64,000 bases of DNA from Massariosphaeria phaeospora. Taxonomy: Eukaryota; Ascomycota; Dothideomycetes; Pleosporales. Made by a program: the position numbers and the translations under genes. The stretch lies in assembly GCA_011032825.1 (NCBI GenBank), contig JAADJZ010000001.1:1364001-1428000 (forward strand), written 5' to 3'. The notes under the pieces are model-generated. The model did not search any database and was not told the DNA's origin. It worked only from the letters and a program-made list of their open reading frames with translations. Shown one piece after another: positions 11,035 to 22,286 of this stretch; positions within the stretch are counted from its first letter, which is position 1, and every line of letters begins with the position of its first letter.

Positions 11035-12453
11035 ATGGCAGCTTCCCAGAAGTCAACCGCGCTCACAAAGCGCTCCGCCTCGGACGCTCTTATGCCGCCG
11101 CCTGCTGCACCAAAACGTATAAAGCGACCACGTGTTGTTCTGGACGAAGACACCTATGTGTCCGCTATTTCGCACATTATCCGACGCGACTTCTACCCTG
11201 GTCTCGCAGAAATAGAAGCCCAGCGAGACTACCTCAACGCTTTGGGAAGCAAGAACAATGCCTGGATCAGAGATACAGGGAATAAGCTTACGCAAGCTAT
11301 GACGCCTGTGCCTGGAGGAAAGCGGTGGAGGCAAAGTTCAAGTTCGCAGGCAGAGTTAGACAAGACGCCGCTAGGACGAGCTGGGCAGACACCGAGTGTC
11401 TGGGGGGGAGATACACCTTTGACACTCGCCGGGACCGAAGTTGGAGAAGAAGAAAAGCAGCCAGAAGTCAACCTGGATCTCGGCATTAATGCCTTTCAAG
11501 CCAAATACATCTCCGAGGATCAAGAAAGCTTTTCCCAGATAATCGACATGCAGAACGCCAAAAGGTTCGAAAAAAACGACTGGGTGCGCAACGGGAATCG
11601 CTACCCGTCCAAACAGCGCGTCGCACAGCAAAAGGTCATCGAAGCTTCAAAATCAACATCCGAACCAAGTGAAGCTGCCTTACGTCCTTCCCAAAACCTC
11701 GATGAGCGACAAGCTGGACCCACGATACACAAGCACGCCGGCTTTAATACCCTGATGTTCGGACCCGAATCCATCGAACCCTGGGCCCCAACGCGCGCAC
11801 AAATCGCCGAAGATACATCCCTTGCACCCCCAAAGCAAGTGTTATACAACAACACCCGCATGCCCCTAGAATCCTCCGAACCAGCTCGTCCGCCCTCACC
11901 CACTCTATCCGCCGTCCGCGACGCCATCGCCGGAAATCCGCGCCTCACCAAAAGCGAAGTCGGCTACTCCGGCTCCGAGACCCCACGCGTGAACGGCTAC
12001 GCCTTCGTCGACGCCCTACCTCCCTCCCCCGAAGACTCAGACGAAGCCGCCGCGCCCACCGATCTCCTCGAGCGATACGGCGCAAAAGCCAGCCACGCCA
12101 CACCCTTCATCATCCACGAAGCGCAACGGCGCGAGAAACTGCACAACAAGATGGTCGAGCGCATCGGCGCGAAGAAAACAACTGGCAGCAGCGTCCGCGG
12201 AGTCGGCACCGGATTGGGCATTTTCGCCGGCGAGACTCCGAAGTTCTTGTCGGCGCCGACGCCCGCGCGCCTGCTGGCCGGAGGCACGACGCCGGGGCGG
12301 AAGCATGTGGGCAGTTTGACGCCGGCGGCGCAGAAGCTGTTAGGGGGGTTGGGAAAGACGCCGAGGGGGAGTGGGGCGGGCGGGTTTGCTAGCGGGAGTG
12401 GGTTGAGCAGGGAGTGGACGCCTACTACGGCGAGGGTGCGGAGGAGGGCGTGA
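11035..12453 (+). CDS. ESS2: ESS2/DGCR14/Bis1-family splicing-associated nuclear protein
   Basis: A single exon of 472 residues. After a short basic stretch (PKRIKRPR), the conserved head YVSAISHIIRRDFYPGL and EAQRDYLNAL define the Ess2/DGCR14 family (nuclear protein Es2). The middle carries GFNTLMFGPES, an FNxLMF-type motif, and the end is rich in TP-motifs and glycine. Family members associate with spliceosomal C complexes and are nuclear. The fungal orthologues are of similar size. No intron is needed. A 39-bp duplication begins at the stop codon. Confidence 0.88.
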   Translation: MAASQKSTALTKRSASDALMPPPAAPKRIKRPRVVLDEDTYVSAISHIIRRDFYPGLAEIEAQRDYLNALGSKNNAWIRDTGNKLTQAMTPVPGGKRWRQSSSSQAELDKTPLGRAGQTPSVWGGDTPLTLAGTEVGEEEKQPEVNLDLGINAFQAKYISEDQESFSQIIDMQNAKRFEKNDWVRNGNRYPSKQRVAQQKVIEASKSTSEPSEAALRPSQNLDERQAGPTIHKHAGFNTLMFGPESIEPWAPTRAQIAEDTSLAPPKQVLYNNTRMPLESSEPARPPSPTLSAVRDAIAGNPRLTKSEVGYSGSETPRVNGYAFVDALPPSPEDSDEAAAPTDLLERYGAKASHATPFIIHEAQRREKLHNKMVERIGAKKTTGSSVRGVGTGLGIFAGETPKFLSAPTPARLLAGGTTPGRKHVGSLTPAAQKLLGGLGKTPRGSGAGGFASGSGLSREWTPTTARVRRRA

Positions 12454-12527
12454 GGATTAGATCAGAGGGTGGACAACACCCCTGAGGCGTGAAGATCAGA
12501 TCAGAGCGTCTACAACACCTTTGAGAT
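12450..12527. repeat. 39-bp imperfect tandem duplication spanning the ESS2 stop codon
   Basis: Copy 1 (12450-12488) starts at the last base of the Ala codon before TGA. Copy 2 (12489-12527) follows directly. Both read G-TGA-(G/A)GAT(T/C)AGATCAGAG...ACAACACC...TGAG. The copies differ at several positions, so the duplication is not recent. Confidence 0.7.
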
Positions 12528-13675
12528 ATAGGATGAGATGGCATGGCATGGGGACTAGGACGAGGATTAGGGGATGCGGATGGGAATGTGTTTAACGACT
12601 AGCTATATTTTCTGTGCGACTCTGCCGAAGTGCTCGAGCGGGTTGTTTGTTTCTTCTTCTTCTTTTTTTAGGCTGCTAGTTTTTTGGAACGGACGGATGG
12701 ATGGGCGATATGATGGATAGATAGATGACCCCCAGTCAGTCAGTCAGTCAGCTGGATTACCAAAGTCGAAATGGCATGTTTATCAAAATGGCCTTTGGTA
12801 CTATGGCAGGCGCTTGTTCACGTCCAATGATTTCTCCCTGCCTGCCTCCCTTCCTTCATGCCTCGATGACCACGCCATGTTTTTGTTTGTGAATTATGTA
12901 ATGGCGCGATCGTGGTTATGAGCGTCTGGTTTGGGTGGGTGATGGATTATTTGATTTCTGGTCCAGTAGGTAGTATTGTTGATTAGTTGATTAGTATACG
13001 CATAATCAAGGAACTCTTTCTCTCTCTCTCATGGATGTAAGTCAATGTAATGTAAGGCAATGCAGTTCGATTCGATCCAATCCGATCCGACTCCCAGTAT
13101 ACTACAGAGATCCAAGAAGAACACAGTAAACCCCAAAACCCGCCGGTCGTTTTACTGTGTAGTAAGAACCCAGCCCCAACCCAACCCAACCCGCCATCGC
13201 CGTTTGTTCGCCAGTGGTATCAACCAAAAGAAACGAACATCACACCACACCACGCCACACTATACCACGCCGTACCGCGCAACGCAAAAGTGCAAGCAAC
13301 GTGCAAATGGATAGGGAGGAAAAGATACGATTCCCAGAATAGATAGATACGCATCGTCGAGACGGCCCGTGCCATGCAGATATGCAAACGTCAAACTCAA
13401 CTCGACCGAACTGGTCTCAACGCCGTGCTATGATGATGAATGTACAGCGAAGTGGACTGAACCGAACCGAAATGATCCAAGCCAAAGGGGAAAATGGAAT
13501 GAGATGCGCTGGAGGTGTACGCAGCGTGGGCGTGCCGTCTATGCATGCAGATACCCAACCTGCGCGGTATACCGACATCGCGCTGGGTGTGGGTGGCGGT
13601 ATAGTACAATAACACCGAGAGAGAGAAGTAGACACTAGGTCGATCGATAGATAAAAGGCAGAGAGAAACGTCCAT
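12454..13675. other. Convergent intergenic region with simple repeats
   Basis: This lies between the 3' ends of ESS2 (+) and the Pro/Gln-rich gene (-). It holds short TTC, ATAG and (CAGT)n runs (12650-12752), a CT run near 13016-13029 and degenerate words such as CGATCCAATCC near 13070. No gene is visible. Confidence 0.55.
12733..12751. repeat. (CAGT)n microsatellite
   Basis: Nearly five copies of CAGT lie in the convergent intergenic region, just after a short ATAG run. Confidence 0.85.
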
Positions 13676-16600
13676 CTACCCACCGCGTCGACGTCCCGAG
13701 TCCGGGCCCTGGTACGTGCGGAACTGCGTGCCGGGCGCATGGTACGAGCGATACGGGCGCCGCGGCCTTGCCTGGGGATCGGCATTGCGGTCGTGCGGCG
13801 GAGCGTCGTGCGGGGCATGGTGCGGCGGCTGCGGCTGTTCGTACTGCGGTGCGTGTGGCGGGCCCTGTGGGCCTGGGTGCGGCGCATAGGCCGGTGGTGG
13901 GTAGGCGGGAGGACCGCTATATGCCATTGGAGGCTGAGAGTGAGGAGGTGGGGGCGCCATGTTCGCGGGGAGGATGGGCTGGCCGCCGTATTGTTGGATC
14001 TTGAGAGGTTGGGGGTAAGGCGCCATGGCCTGTTGTTGTTGTTGTTGTTGGGGTGGCGGCGGGGGCGGCGCTTGGAAGCTGCCAGGTGGTGGGACATAGC
14101 CTTGGTAGACTACGGGAGGTCCTGGATACGGGGGAGCATAGTGTTGCTGAGGGGGCGGCGGTCCGGCGTGGGGTGGTGGGTGTGATGTGGGTAGATACCC
14201 AGCTGGCGCAGGAGGTGGGTAAGAGGCTCGGGGAGGCACCGGGTCGTAATGCGCAAAGCGGAAGTTGATGGGAGCGCTGGGTGGTGGGCCAGGCGGCTTT
14301 GGTGGGAGCGATTGACTGAACGATGGTAGATGTGGAGCATTCGACGACGGATAGGGGCTCTGATGTGTCGTTGGAGTGGGGCCCGATGCATGATAATTGG
14401 GCTTGTAAGGTTGTGGCTGCCCTGGGTGTTGGGATGTATGCGAACCGCTAAGACGTCTATTCTGATCGGTGTATGGAGGACCATGGTCGTGGCCGCTAGG
14501 CCGAGGAGGAGGTTGTGAATGAGGGGTGTGCGGTGACTGAGTGTAAGACATCGAGCCAGTCCTAGGAGAGGCGTTGTATCCGCCAACGGAAGGTCTTCTA
14601 GGCTCCATTCCGGAAGCTTCAGGCCTGTCATGCGAATTGTAAGGGGCTTGGGATAGATGCAGCCTAGAATGGTGAGAACGGTCAGCTCGCTCTCGGTCTT
14701 CTTTTTGACGCTGCTCTCGCTCTTTCTGTTCGCGTTCCTTCTCCTTCTCCGCAGAGATGTTCCGAGAACTGTGTGAGCTCTCGCCAGGAGGAACCCGTCC
14801 TTCCGCACGTGCTTTCATGTCTAGCATTTTGCGGATTCGAATGAGCGGATCTCGCCGCCTCAGTGTCTCATCAGATTCTGATGGACGCTGTTCGATTGGT
14901 GTTCGAGGTGTCTCTGTACTTCCTGCACTGGGATTTGCTTGGAACGTGCCGTTCTGGGACGGCGCTGGGTGGTGACTATTGCTTGCTGGGCGTGCAGGGC
15001 TATTCGAGTGCATGGACTCTCGTGCCATTAGCTGCGACTCGCGTGACCTGGGGAGAAGGACTTCTTGGTCGTGTGTTAAGAGATCCATGATCCGGTGACT
15101 TGAGATTTTGACCGGTGTTGATTTCTTGTGGAGAACTGGTGACTGGTCCATCTGAACGTCGTCAAGCTGTAGGGGTGGGGTAGCTGGCCGGGCCTCGTCA
15201 ACCTCACGCTGGGCTTTGATAGGGCTACTTTTTGCGGCGTCCCAGGACACGTGGCTCGGAGCGTCAGGAAGATAGCCGACATCTAATACAAGATTCTGGA
15301 GGTCTTCCTGTTGAACGGGAGTGGCCACTTGGGCTGGCGAAAGGGGTGGGGGTTCCTGCCGCTCGATCGGGGTCGCGGCTTGGTTTGGCCGAGTTGGCTG
15401 CTGCTCCTGCAGTACGGCTTGCGTAAACGTTTCCCGAGGCCTCTCTGCCGAGAGCGACGCAAGCATCAACAACGCATCTGCATTTTCGTTGGGAATGAGT
15501 TTGGGTGGTGCTGGCTGTGGTGGAGACCTTTCTAGTACAACGGCAGCGTCGATCATGCTATTAACGTTGAAATTCCTGATTGCTTCGTCTCGATCCGGGC
15601 CAATAAATCGGCCAAAGCCGCCCGGCATGTTTTCGATGGAGTCGTCCAGGTCGGCGTTCTTCGCCATGAAAGCTTCTCGTTGCTCCTTGAGATGCGTCCG
15701 GTCGAGTTCCTCGTCGAGCACCCGTTCGGTCTCTACGTACGCCCGGCTGCGCGAAGCGTAATTCGAGCCCAAGCGGTCATCAGGAGTAATCGTAGGAAAC
15801 TCTGCATAAGTTGGCTGCACGACATTCTCCTAAGGGAAGATTAGTATTCAGTCATACTTGGGCCGCAATGGACTTACCTCATCTTCAGTCGCTGCGCCAT
15901 CCTCAGCTTTCATGTGCCTCTCAATCTGCTTTGCCCGGTGAAAACACTGCAGAAGAAGATCTTCCTGGAGATCTTGGAACCGGTTCTACGTGGGTTAGTC
16001 GTGGTAGGACAGGGTTGGGAAGAGAAACTTACTATGTATTGCTGGTTTTCAATGTGCTCTTGAGCTACACGAATACGCTCGAGCTGTTCGAGTTTGAGCC
16101 GGCGCTCGGCCTCGACCTGGTTCAGACGCTGCTGGCGATGCTGCTCCAGCGAAGTCATCAAAGGCGCGTACTCGGGGCATTGCTTGTAGTATTCTGGATT
16201 GTTGTGCAGATTTCCAGTGGCACGGCCCGAGAGCTCTTCCAGCATGGACTTCTGGATTTTGGCCAGGGTGCGATAATTCATTTTAAGGTTGAGTTGGCGG
16301 CGCAAATCAGTTTCAACATTGACGTCCGAATGCGGTTGGCGGCGGCGACCAGGGAGGCGCCTCGTGGACTTTGCAGGCGCATCCCCATTGGTGGTGGGAA
16401 AGACATGCTGCAGGTCCTGGGTGCTGTTGCCCTCGAGCATCTGCTCTGGCGAGTTTGGGGCACTAGAGCCATCGGTCAAGTCTGGAGGGCCTTCAGTGGG
16501 TTCCGCTGGCGTGGCGGTAGTTCTGCGCTTCTTGCGACGCGGCTGTTGTTCTGAAAGGTCGCTGTCGCTCCGGACGGCAACACCATTGGGATGCGCGCTG

Positions 16601-17176
16601 AGCGTTTTGCTGGATCCGGTGGAACCGCCGGATGCGCGTCGCCGGCGTTTTTCTGCTGTGCTCGATGCATCTGAGGCAGGGCCAGACAGTACCTTTGGGG
16701 ATTGCGCTTCAGTCACGGGCAGCGGCTCAGGCGACGAAGCGGGTTCAGCAGACACCGGGCGACTGGGCTCGAGGTCGGAGTGGCCGCCTGCAAGGCCCGA
16801 GTGCGACAGGGCAGCCAGCGAGCTGCGGCGACTGGAGTCGGTGATCGAGGGCGGCGTCGAACTGGAGTTGTTCGATGCTTTCGCAGCGCCTCTGGTCGTC
16901 ATGTGTAGAGGTTCGGACGGCTGCAGACGCGAGCTTCGTGCTGCTGCTGCTGCTCCCTGGTGCAGCAGGCTATTCCGTCGCTTAGCCGTGGTGCTAGTCC
17001 GCGCCGGGCCACCCGCTGCCAAGGGCCATGTTAGCACCGTTACAATATGCTCGGGCCCAGATCAAAGCAGCGGCGAGCAGAGGACGGGATACATAGTACT
17101 TACGCGACGGCTTGGGCGCGGGCGGCGTGTCTGCGGGCGCCGCCTTTGTCTTCTTGATCTTGCGCTTGGGCGGCAT
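13676..17176 (-). CDS. Large basic Pro/Gln-rich protein, probably nuclear
   Basis: Four exons, 17176-17104, 17015-16033, 15985-15878 and 15829-13676, join in frame to give 1,105 residues. The N-terminus MPPKRKIKKTK and a later PRRKKRR are likely nuclear-localisation signals. Residues of about 250-420 form a conserved-looking helical block: RRQLNLKMNYRTLAKIQKSM, then a charged coiled coil (EAERRLKLEQLERIRVAQEH) and RFQDLQEDLLLQCFHRAKQIERHMK. A second block around PTYAEFPTITPDDRLGSNYA...NMPGGFGRFIG follows. The last about 400 residues are Pro/Gln/His-rich with a short polyQ and look disordered. The architecture suits a chromatin or transcription cofactor subunit, but I cannot name a family. Intron 1 keeps a GCTAACA branch site. 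Confidence 0.8.
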
Positions 17177-18967
17177 TGTTGGCGAGACCGGCCTGCATGC
17201 ACACATTAGCCCGTGAACATGGTGCGCCGCGCATGCAACGCTGCAGAATCGCGAGGCCGAAGAGGAGAAGTGCAATGGCCGAGATACGTACCGGAGGCAG
17301 CCAGCGCCGGTCCGGGCTAGAATGCTCGGGCAGAGACCGTGTAGTAGAGAGAATGGTGCGGGCTGCTGGCCACTGACTGCGCATCAGCCTCGGATCGAGG
17401 ACGGAGGCGCTGGGGGAGGTGCGAAATGCAAAACAGGAAAAGACACAGGAAGCCCAGGCTAAGCCAGAAGAGCGGATAGCGGGGGTTCTCCAAGGAGCGA
17501 GAAGTGCGTGGTGAATGGTGAAAGTGAATATGCTTACCGTGAGAGCGCGAGTCCGTTGGGCTCCGTAGCACGATGACTGCGGAAAGCAGAAGGCTGCGGC
17601 AAGTGACTTGGCTAGACGGGACTCATAGTCCAGCAAGCGACGATGCACCCCGAGTTTCCCACTTGGCGGCACGCTGGGTTTGCTCGTCGTGGGATTCGGG
17701 ATGGCTGTCGCGGATGCTGCAGCTGGGGGAAACGTCCAAAAGGAAATGCTCGTCAGCGGACCCGTGCCGGGGTGGAGAGACGAGCGCTGGCAGGCGTGCG
17801 AGGCGGCCAAAGAGGGAGCTCCCAAGAGCAGTATCGTGAGGCGTGTCGGAACGGTCGCAGGCCAGTGTAGTTGCAAGTTGAAGTTGGGGATGGCAAATGG
17901 TCAAGGTGTTGTCGAATTCGCTGAACGGGCTCCACCAGGCCCGATCGGGCTAGCCGCTAGCCGTGGTGTCGACCAGGGATCAGGCCTTGACCCGCTGGAC
18001 GAGAGACTGTTGCCGATGGCCGTCGCGACGAACAATCGCAGTGGGCTCGCTCACAATAAGACACGTCTTGCTATTGATGCTGTTGAGCTGAGCTGCTCTA
18101 TCGTGCATATCCGACGGCAGCTGTCAATGCTGGCCGGGGGCGCCGGTCACTCACTTGCCACGCCAACCCACAAGCGTACTGGGCCAGCGCAAACGTCTTA
18201 GATTAACCCAAGAAGGAAATAATGCTCAATACGCACTCATTCCACATGCCACAAGTAACTTGCTGCAAAAACTCCAGCGACTGCTCAGCTGTGATTCTCG
18301 TCTGGTCTGCTATCTGCCGTGAAGAGACTTTGTGTGCATGTGGCTTGCGGAGTACCCTCGATCGACGCACCATGGTAGCCGGCAGACGAACCATAGTTCT
18401 GACGGTTGGCTGCCAGCAACAACGACACTACCCGGCACAAGATGAACAAGACAACCCTCATCACTCTCTCATACTATTTCCCGTTTCGTTTGTTGTTCCT
18501 TCGGGTCCTGCTCTGGATACTGCAGAACTTCTCCTGGTCTTCGCCTCATCCATGTTTCAGTCCACGCACGTCATGACGCGGGCGCTAGACAGATCTCTCC
18601 GGCGCAGATCCGGCTGTGCACCTCAGTTTCAGTCCCACGATTCATCAAAGACAACAAGACGTGGCCAGGGCTTCCACCTCTGGACATGCGCAGTAGTTGG
18701 CCCAACACACAACGGATGTATAAGAAGAAGAAGGCGCAGATTACATCTGACTGCCCTCAACGACGCCGCGCACTTCTCGCACGTCAATAAACAGGACAAG
18801 TATATGGCGCATCAGAAGTATTTTCTAAGGTAAAGCAGATACAAGATTAAGTAGAGAAGAAAAAATTAATGCCCATCACCCTCGTCATTGCCCTCATCTT
18901 ATTCGTCTTCTACTCACAATTCCACCTCGCACACGCTTACGTCTTCCAGCGCCCAGTCGACCTGAGT
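17177..18967. other. Intergenic region, no supported gene
   Basis: This is upstream of the Pro/Gln-rich gene and downstream of the lipase, both on the minus strand. It is G/C-rich from 17150 to 18000, so frames of 170-260 codons stay open on both strands. None shows a family motif, and none has supporting splice structure. Confidence 0.5.
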
Positions 18968-20102
18968 CTAGTCACTGCTCTGGCACCCAGTGATATTACC
19001 GAAGTACCAAGCATGGGCATCAAAATCCGACTGGAAGATATCGCCCTCATTGCCCTTCAAGCTCAGATACTGATTATACACTTCGACCTCGTCAGTGCTG
19101 GGCATGACGCCGTCGTCGGCGTTGATGTAGTACTCCGGCCCGGTATGCCAGTAGCCAGGGGGAAGCTGCGGCACGATGTCGTCCTTGTGCGTCACGCGGA
19201 TTGTCCGTGTGCCGTTCGCCCTACTCGACAGGTACTCGACGAGTCCGAAGTTGCCCAGCTTTGGGGAGCCGAACGTATACAGGTCGGCGGGGACGCCCTG
19301 GCTCCGCAACACACCGGCTGCAAGGCTCGCGACTGCGCCGCCGAGCGAGTGGCCCGTAGCGATGACTTTGTACTTGGGGTATGCCTCGAGGGCTCGCGCG
19401 ATGGTCGTAAGAACTACGGATTGTGCTTCGAGCCAGGACTCCCAGAAGCCCTCCCATGCGTCGCAGGTCGGGCAGATGGTGGTTTCTGTGGTGGAGAAGT
19501 TGAGATTGGCAGCCCAGTTGTCGCCGGAGACGGAGCCGCGGAAGGAGAGCACGATGATGTTGTGTGTGTAATCGAGGGCGATGAAGCCGGTTACGTCGGT
19601 GTCTAGGGAGCTGTTGAACGCACTGTTAACAACGGATACTACTGTATAGCGAACATGTAACGAGGAGCTGCACCTACTTCTCAAACTCGGTCAATGTCTC
19701 CGTATCCGCAACCTCGACATACGGACAGTTGCCCTGCGGACACGTGAGGACCGTCCCGGGGCTGTTGTTGTTGCCAGCACAATACGCCGCCGCCGCGTAC
19801 TGAGACATAATCGCCAAGTCATGGTATCTGACGGCGGAGATACCTACATTTTGTATTAGCTGGAGAGTACCAACGGGTGCTTGTACGAACGTTCCAAAAG
19901 TAGGCTGGGGATGCCTTGAAATCTGCTCCCACACAGCCTTAGACCAAGCTGCATGTAGGAAGAGAAGAGAAGGCGAGAACAGCGCAGCCAAAAAGATAAT
20001 ACAGTTCATACCTCGCTTCTCCACATCGCCCACGGGCGCCGCGCCCACAACTCCCAGCAACACCACCAGCGCGCCCCCCCACATAGTTTTCGAAAACGGC
20101 AT
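18968..20102 (-). CDS. Secreted class 3 lipase (feruloyl-esterase-like)
   Basis: Three exons, 20102-20012, 19843-19678 and 19622-18968, encode 303 residues. A signal peptide (about 1-21, MPFSKTMWGGALVVLLGVVG) is followed by a short propeptide ending in KR at residues 29-30, a Kex2-type site. The mature start GISAVRYHDLAIMSQYAAAAYC is typical of fungal class 3 lipases. The nucleophile elbow GHSLGGA, the Asp of HKDDIVPQLPP and the His of DAHAWYFG complete the Ser-Asp-His triad. The SFRGS segment contributes the oxyanion region. Cys residues near CAGN, CPQGNCPY and the final GCQSSD may form disulfides. It should hydrolyse acylglycerols or related esters outside the cell. Intron 1 is 168 nt, longer than its neighbours. 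The second donor reads GTAGGT. Confidence 0.92.
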
Positions 20103-20771
20103 TATTATTCTCGCGGGAGTAAAAGCAATGCGAAAACTTAAAAAGAGTGTAACGATGTAAAAACACAGACTATTAATAGAAGCGACAGGACGAGAATCAA
20201 TCAATCAGGACGATAAAGATCTCTGGCAATTGCAACCAAACCCAATTATCGACGACCCTCCACGACTTTAAGTACCTGGCCCCCTCCCGCAAACACGTCG
20301 TCGATAGACTCGGCCCCCACATACAACCACACCACGATAGACGCCCTGGCCCTCAGCCTCACCCCAGAAACCCGTACCTGGCCCCCAAACCGTCTATGAG
20401 GCTGGCCCCGAAAAACAGCCACACGACCTATCACGCCATGCCATCTCCTACTCCTTACTGCGCGGCGCCTAGACGGGTGGATTACCCAACCTTACCCCTT
20501 GTCTATACGGGCCCCGTCTCCCACGTGCGAGGAAGGAAGAAACGAGCGAACCGGTGTAGTGTTTCCCCTCTGCATCTCAACTCTAGGCAGCAGCGTCTCG
20601 TCGTATGTTTACGCAAATTGCGCGGTACTGAAGACTAGACTGAGTGTAGAAGGCTGTAGTGATGGGAGGGTCGAGCGTGCTTTTTTATCTGATCTGTGCA
20701 CTAGGACAATGTTTTGTGTTTATCCGTACATATGTTGAGAGTTGGTCTTAGTGTATAGTCTGCAGACAGAA

Positions 20772-20792
20772 AGAGAGAGAGAGAGAGAGAGA
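20772..20792. repeat. (GA)n microsatellite
   Basis: An uninterrupted run of about ten GA dinucleotides lies in the lipase upstream region. Confidence 0.9.
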
Positions 20793-21379
20793 AAGCCAGT
20801 TAAGCAGACATCACGATGTGCTGTGGCTGCCCGGCCTTGCAGAGCAACACAACCTATATCACCACAGACAGAGAAAGTCGAAACAGAGCGCCACTGAAGC
20901 CCATCAAACCCCCTCTCTCTACCTTTTCCGCTCTACACTCATCTCTCAATCTTCCCTTCCGCAGTGCACACCACCCACCCAAGTATTCTTCCCACCATCC
21001 ATAGAACCCCGTCTCTGTCACCGTCCTATAGCGTACCGGTCAGTGCCCTGTCGTTTCCAACGCCCACATTTGTTATGCCGCAGTTGGCGCAAAGCGGCTC
21101 TTTCATTTCCTGCAAAGATACATACATATAGTGAGAGGAGAAGGTGGTGCGGAACAAGACAGACAGATAGAGATTGTAGGGTTGTGTTACTGTGCAGGAG
21201 ACGACGCGGCACGGATAAGACAAGGCTGTTCGACAGACGGACTATACCTCTACCTTTACTATATTTTCCGCCAGACCATCCATTGTGCTAATAGCTATTC
21301 CAGTGTGCGGTTTTGCATCTCATCTCATTTTACGCAGAAGCAATCAATCCAGAACGGGTACTAGAGATCCGTCCGGTAC

Positions 21380-21415
21380 CTGGAGCTGGAGCTGGAGCTG
21401 GAGCTGGAGCTGGAG
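21380..21415. repeat. (CTGGAG)6 hexanucleotide repeat
   Basis: Six perfect CTGGAG copies are followed by degenerate TTGAG, CTGAG and CTGGAG words up to about 21431. The run is in frame on both strands but lies outside any supported gene. Confidence 0.9.
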
Positions 21416-22286
21416 TTGAGCTGAGCTGGAGCATGGCATGGCATGAGCATGTACAAGTAATGAAGATATCGCCACAGGCAGACACGCGAGCGGCGCGGCA
21501 AGCCTCGAGCCCTAATACAGTCAGTACGTCCCACAAACAAACTCACCCACCCCCTTACATCACGCAACCAAGCCCCGCCCGCCCACGACCGACCAACGTC
21601 CAATATATCCGCAATATATTTGCAACACGACGCTCACAGCACAAACAGAGACGAGCGACTGCAACTGGACATTTCACCGTCATCGAAAGGCTTCATTGAA
21701 TTGCTTCATTGAACTGCTACCGCACCGAGCCAGCCGAGCCGCCAGCGCGGGTGGGTTTCTCCATCTAGCCAGGTACAATGCAATGCGACGCTCCACCCCT
21801 CCACACCCACCGCCGTTCATGAGCGTGATTAAGTACTACTGCGACGACCAATCGTGATGATATTTCCGTCTCTAACGAAAAGAAAGCAGCCGAGAGAAGA
21901 AACTATGTGCCCTGAACGCCGAACAAGAACGCTCAGAAAAATAATGCGAAGCGGTCGTGTGGACACTAGAAAGTCTATTGCACAGCTGTGCTGTATTGCT
22001 GTGGCCCGGCGATGCATTGGATGGTTTGGAGGCGATACACGGTCAAGGGGCGCCTGCCTTCCGTGTATTAGCCCATGTACTGTGGCTCGATGGGTAGCGT
22101 CATGCCGACCCCTCTTCACAAAGTCCTATAGCGGTAGCCAGGCTCAGCAATCCCGTGTCTAGGTTAGTGAAAACCGTAGAAGATTAGACAAAAGAGATTC
22201 GTTTGGCTCGAGTATCATCAGGCGTGAGAAAATGGCTGGACATCAAGCCCGATAGAGGCATCGCCCGCCTGCCGTAAGAACCCAAG

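Larger units (their letters stand above)
20103..22286. other. 2.2-kb intergenic region with low-complexity DNA
   Basis: This lies between the lipase start and the 3' end of the tetraspan gene, both on the minus strand. It contains a GA run (20772-20792) and a hexamer run (21380-21415). Frames of 60-157 codons overlap on both strands without family resemblance. No gene is supported. Confidence 0.5.

Noticed and set aside
17100..17876. 258-codon minus-strand frame upstream of the Pro/Gln-rich gene
   Set aside because: It overlaps the real first exon in another frame, lies in G/C-rich DNA where all frames stay open, and has no family marks.
18222..18833. 203-codon plus-strand frame
   Set aside because: It has no domain, is rich in Arg and Ser runs typical of non-coding frames, and no splice structure supports it.
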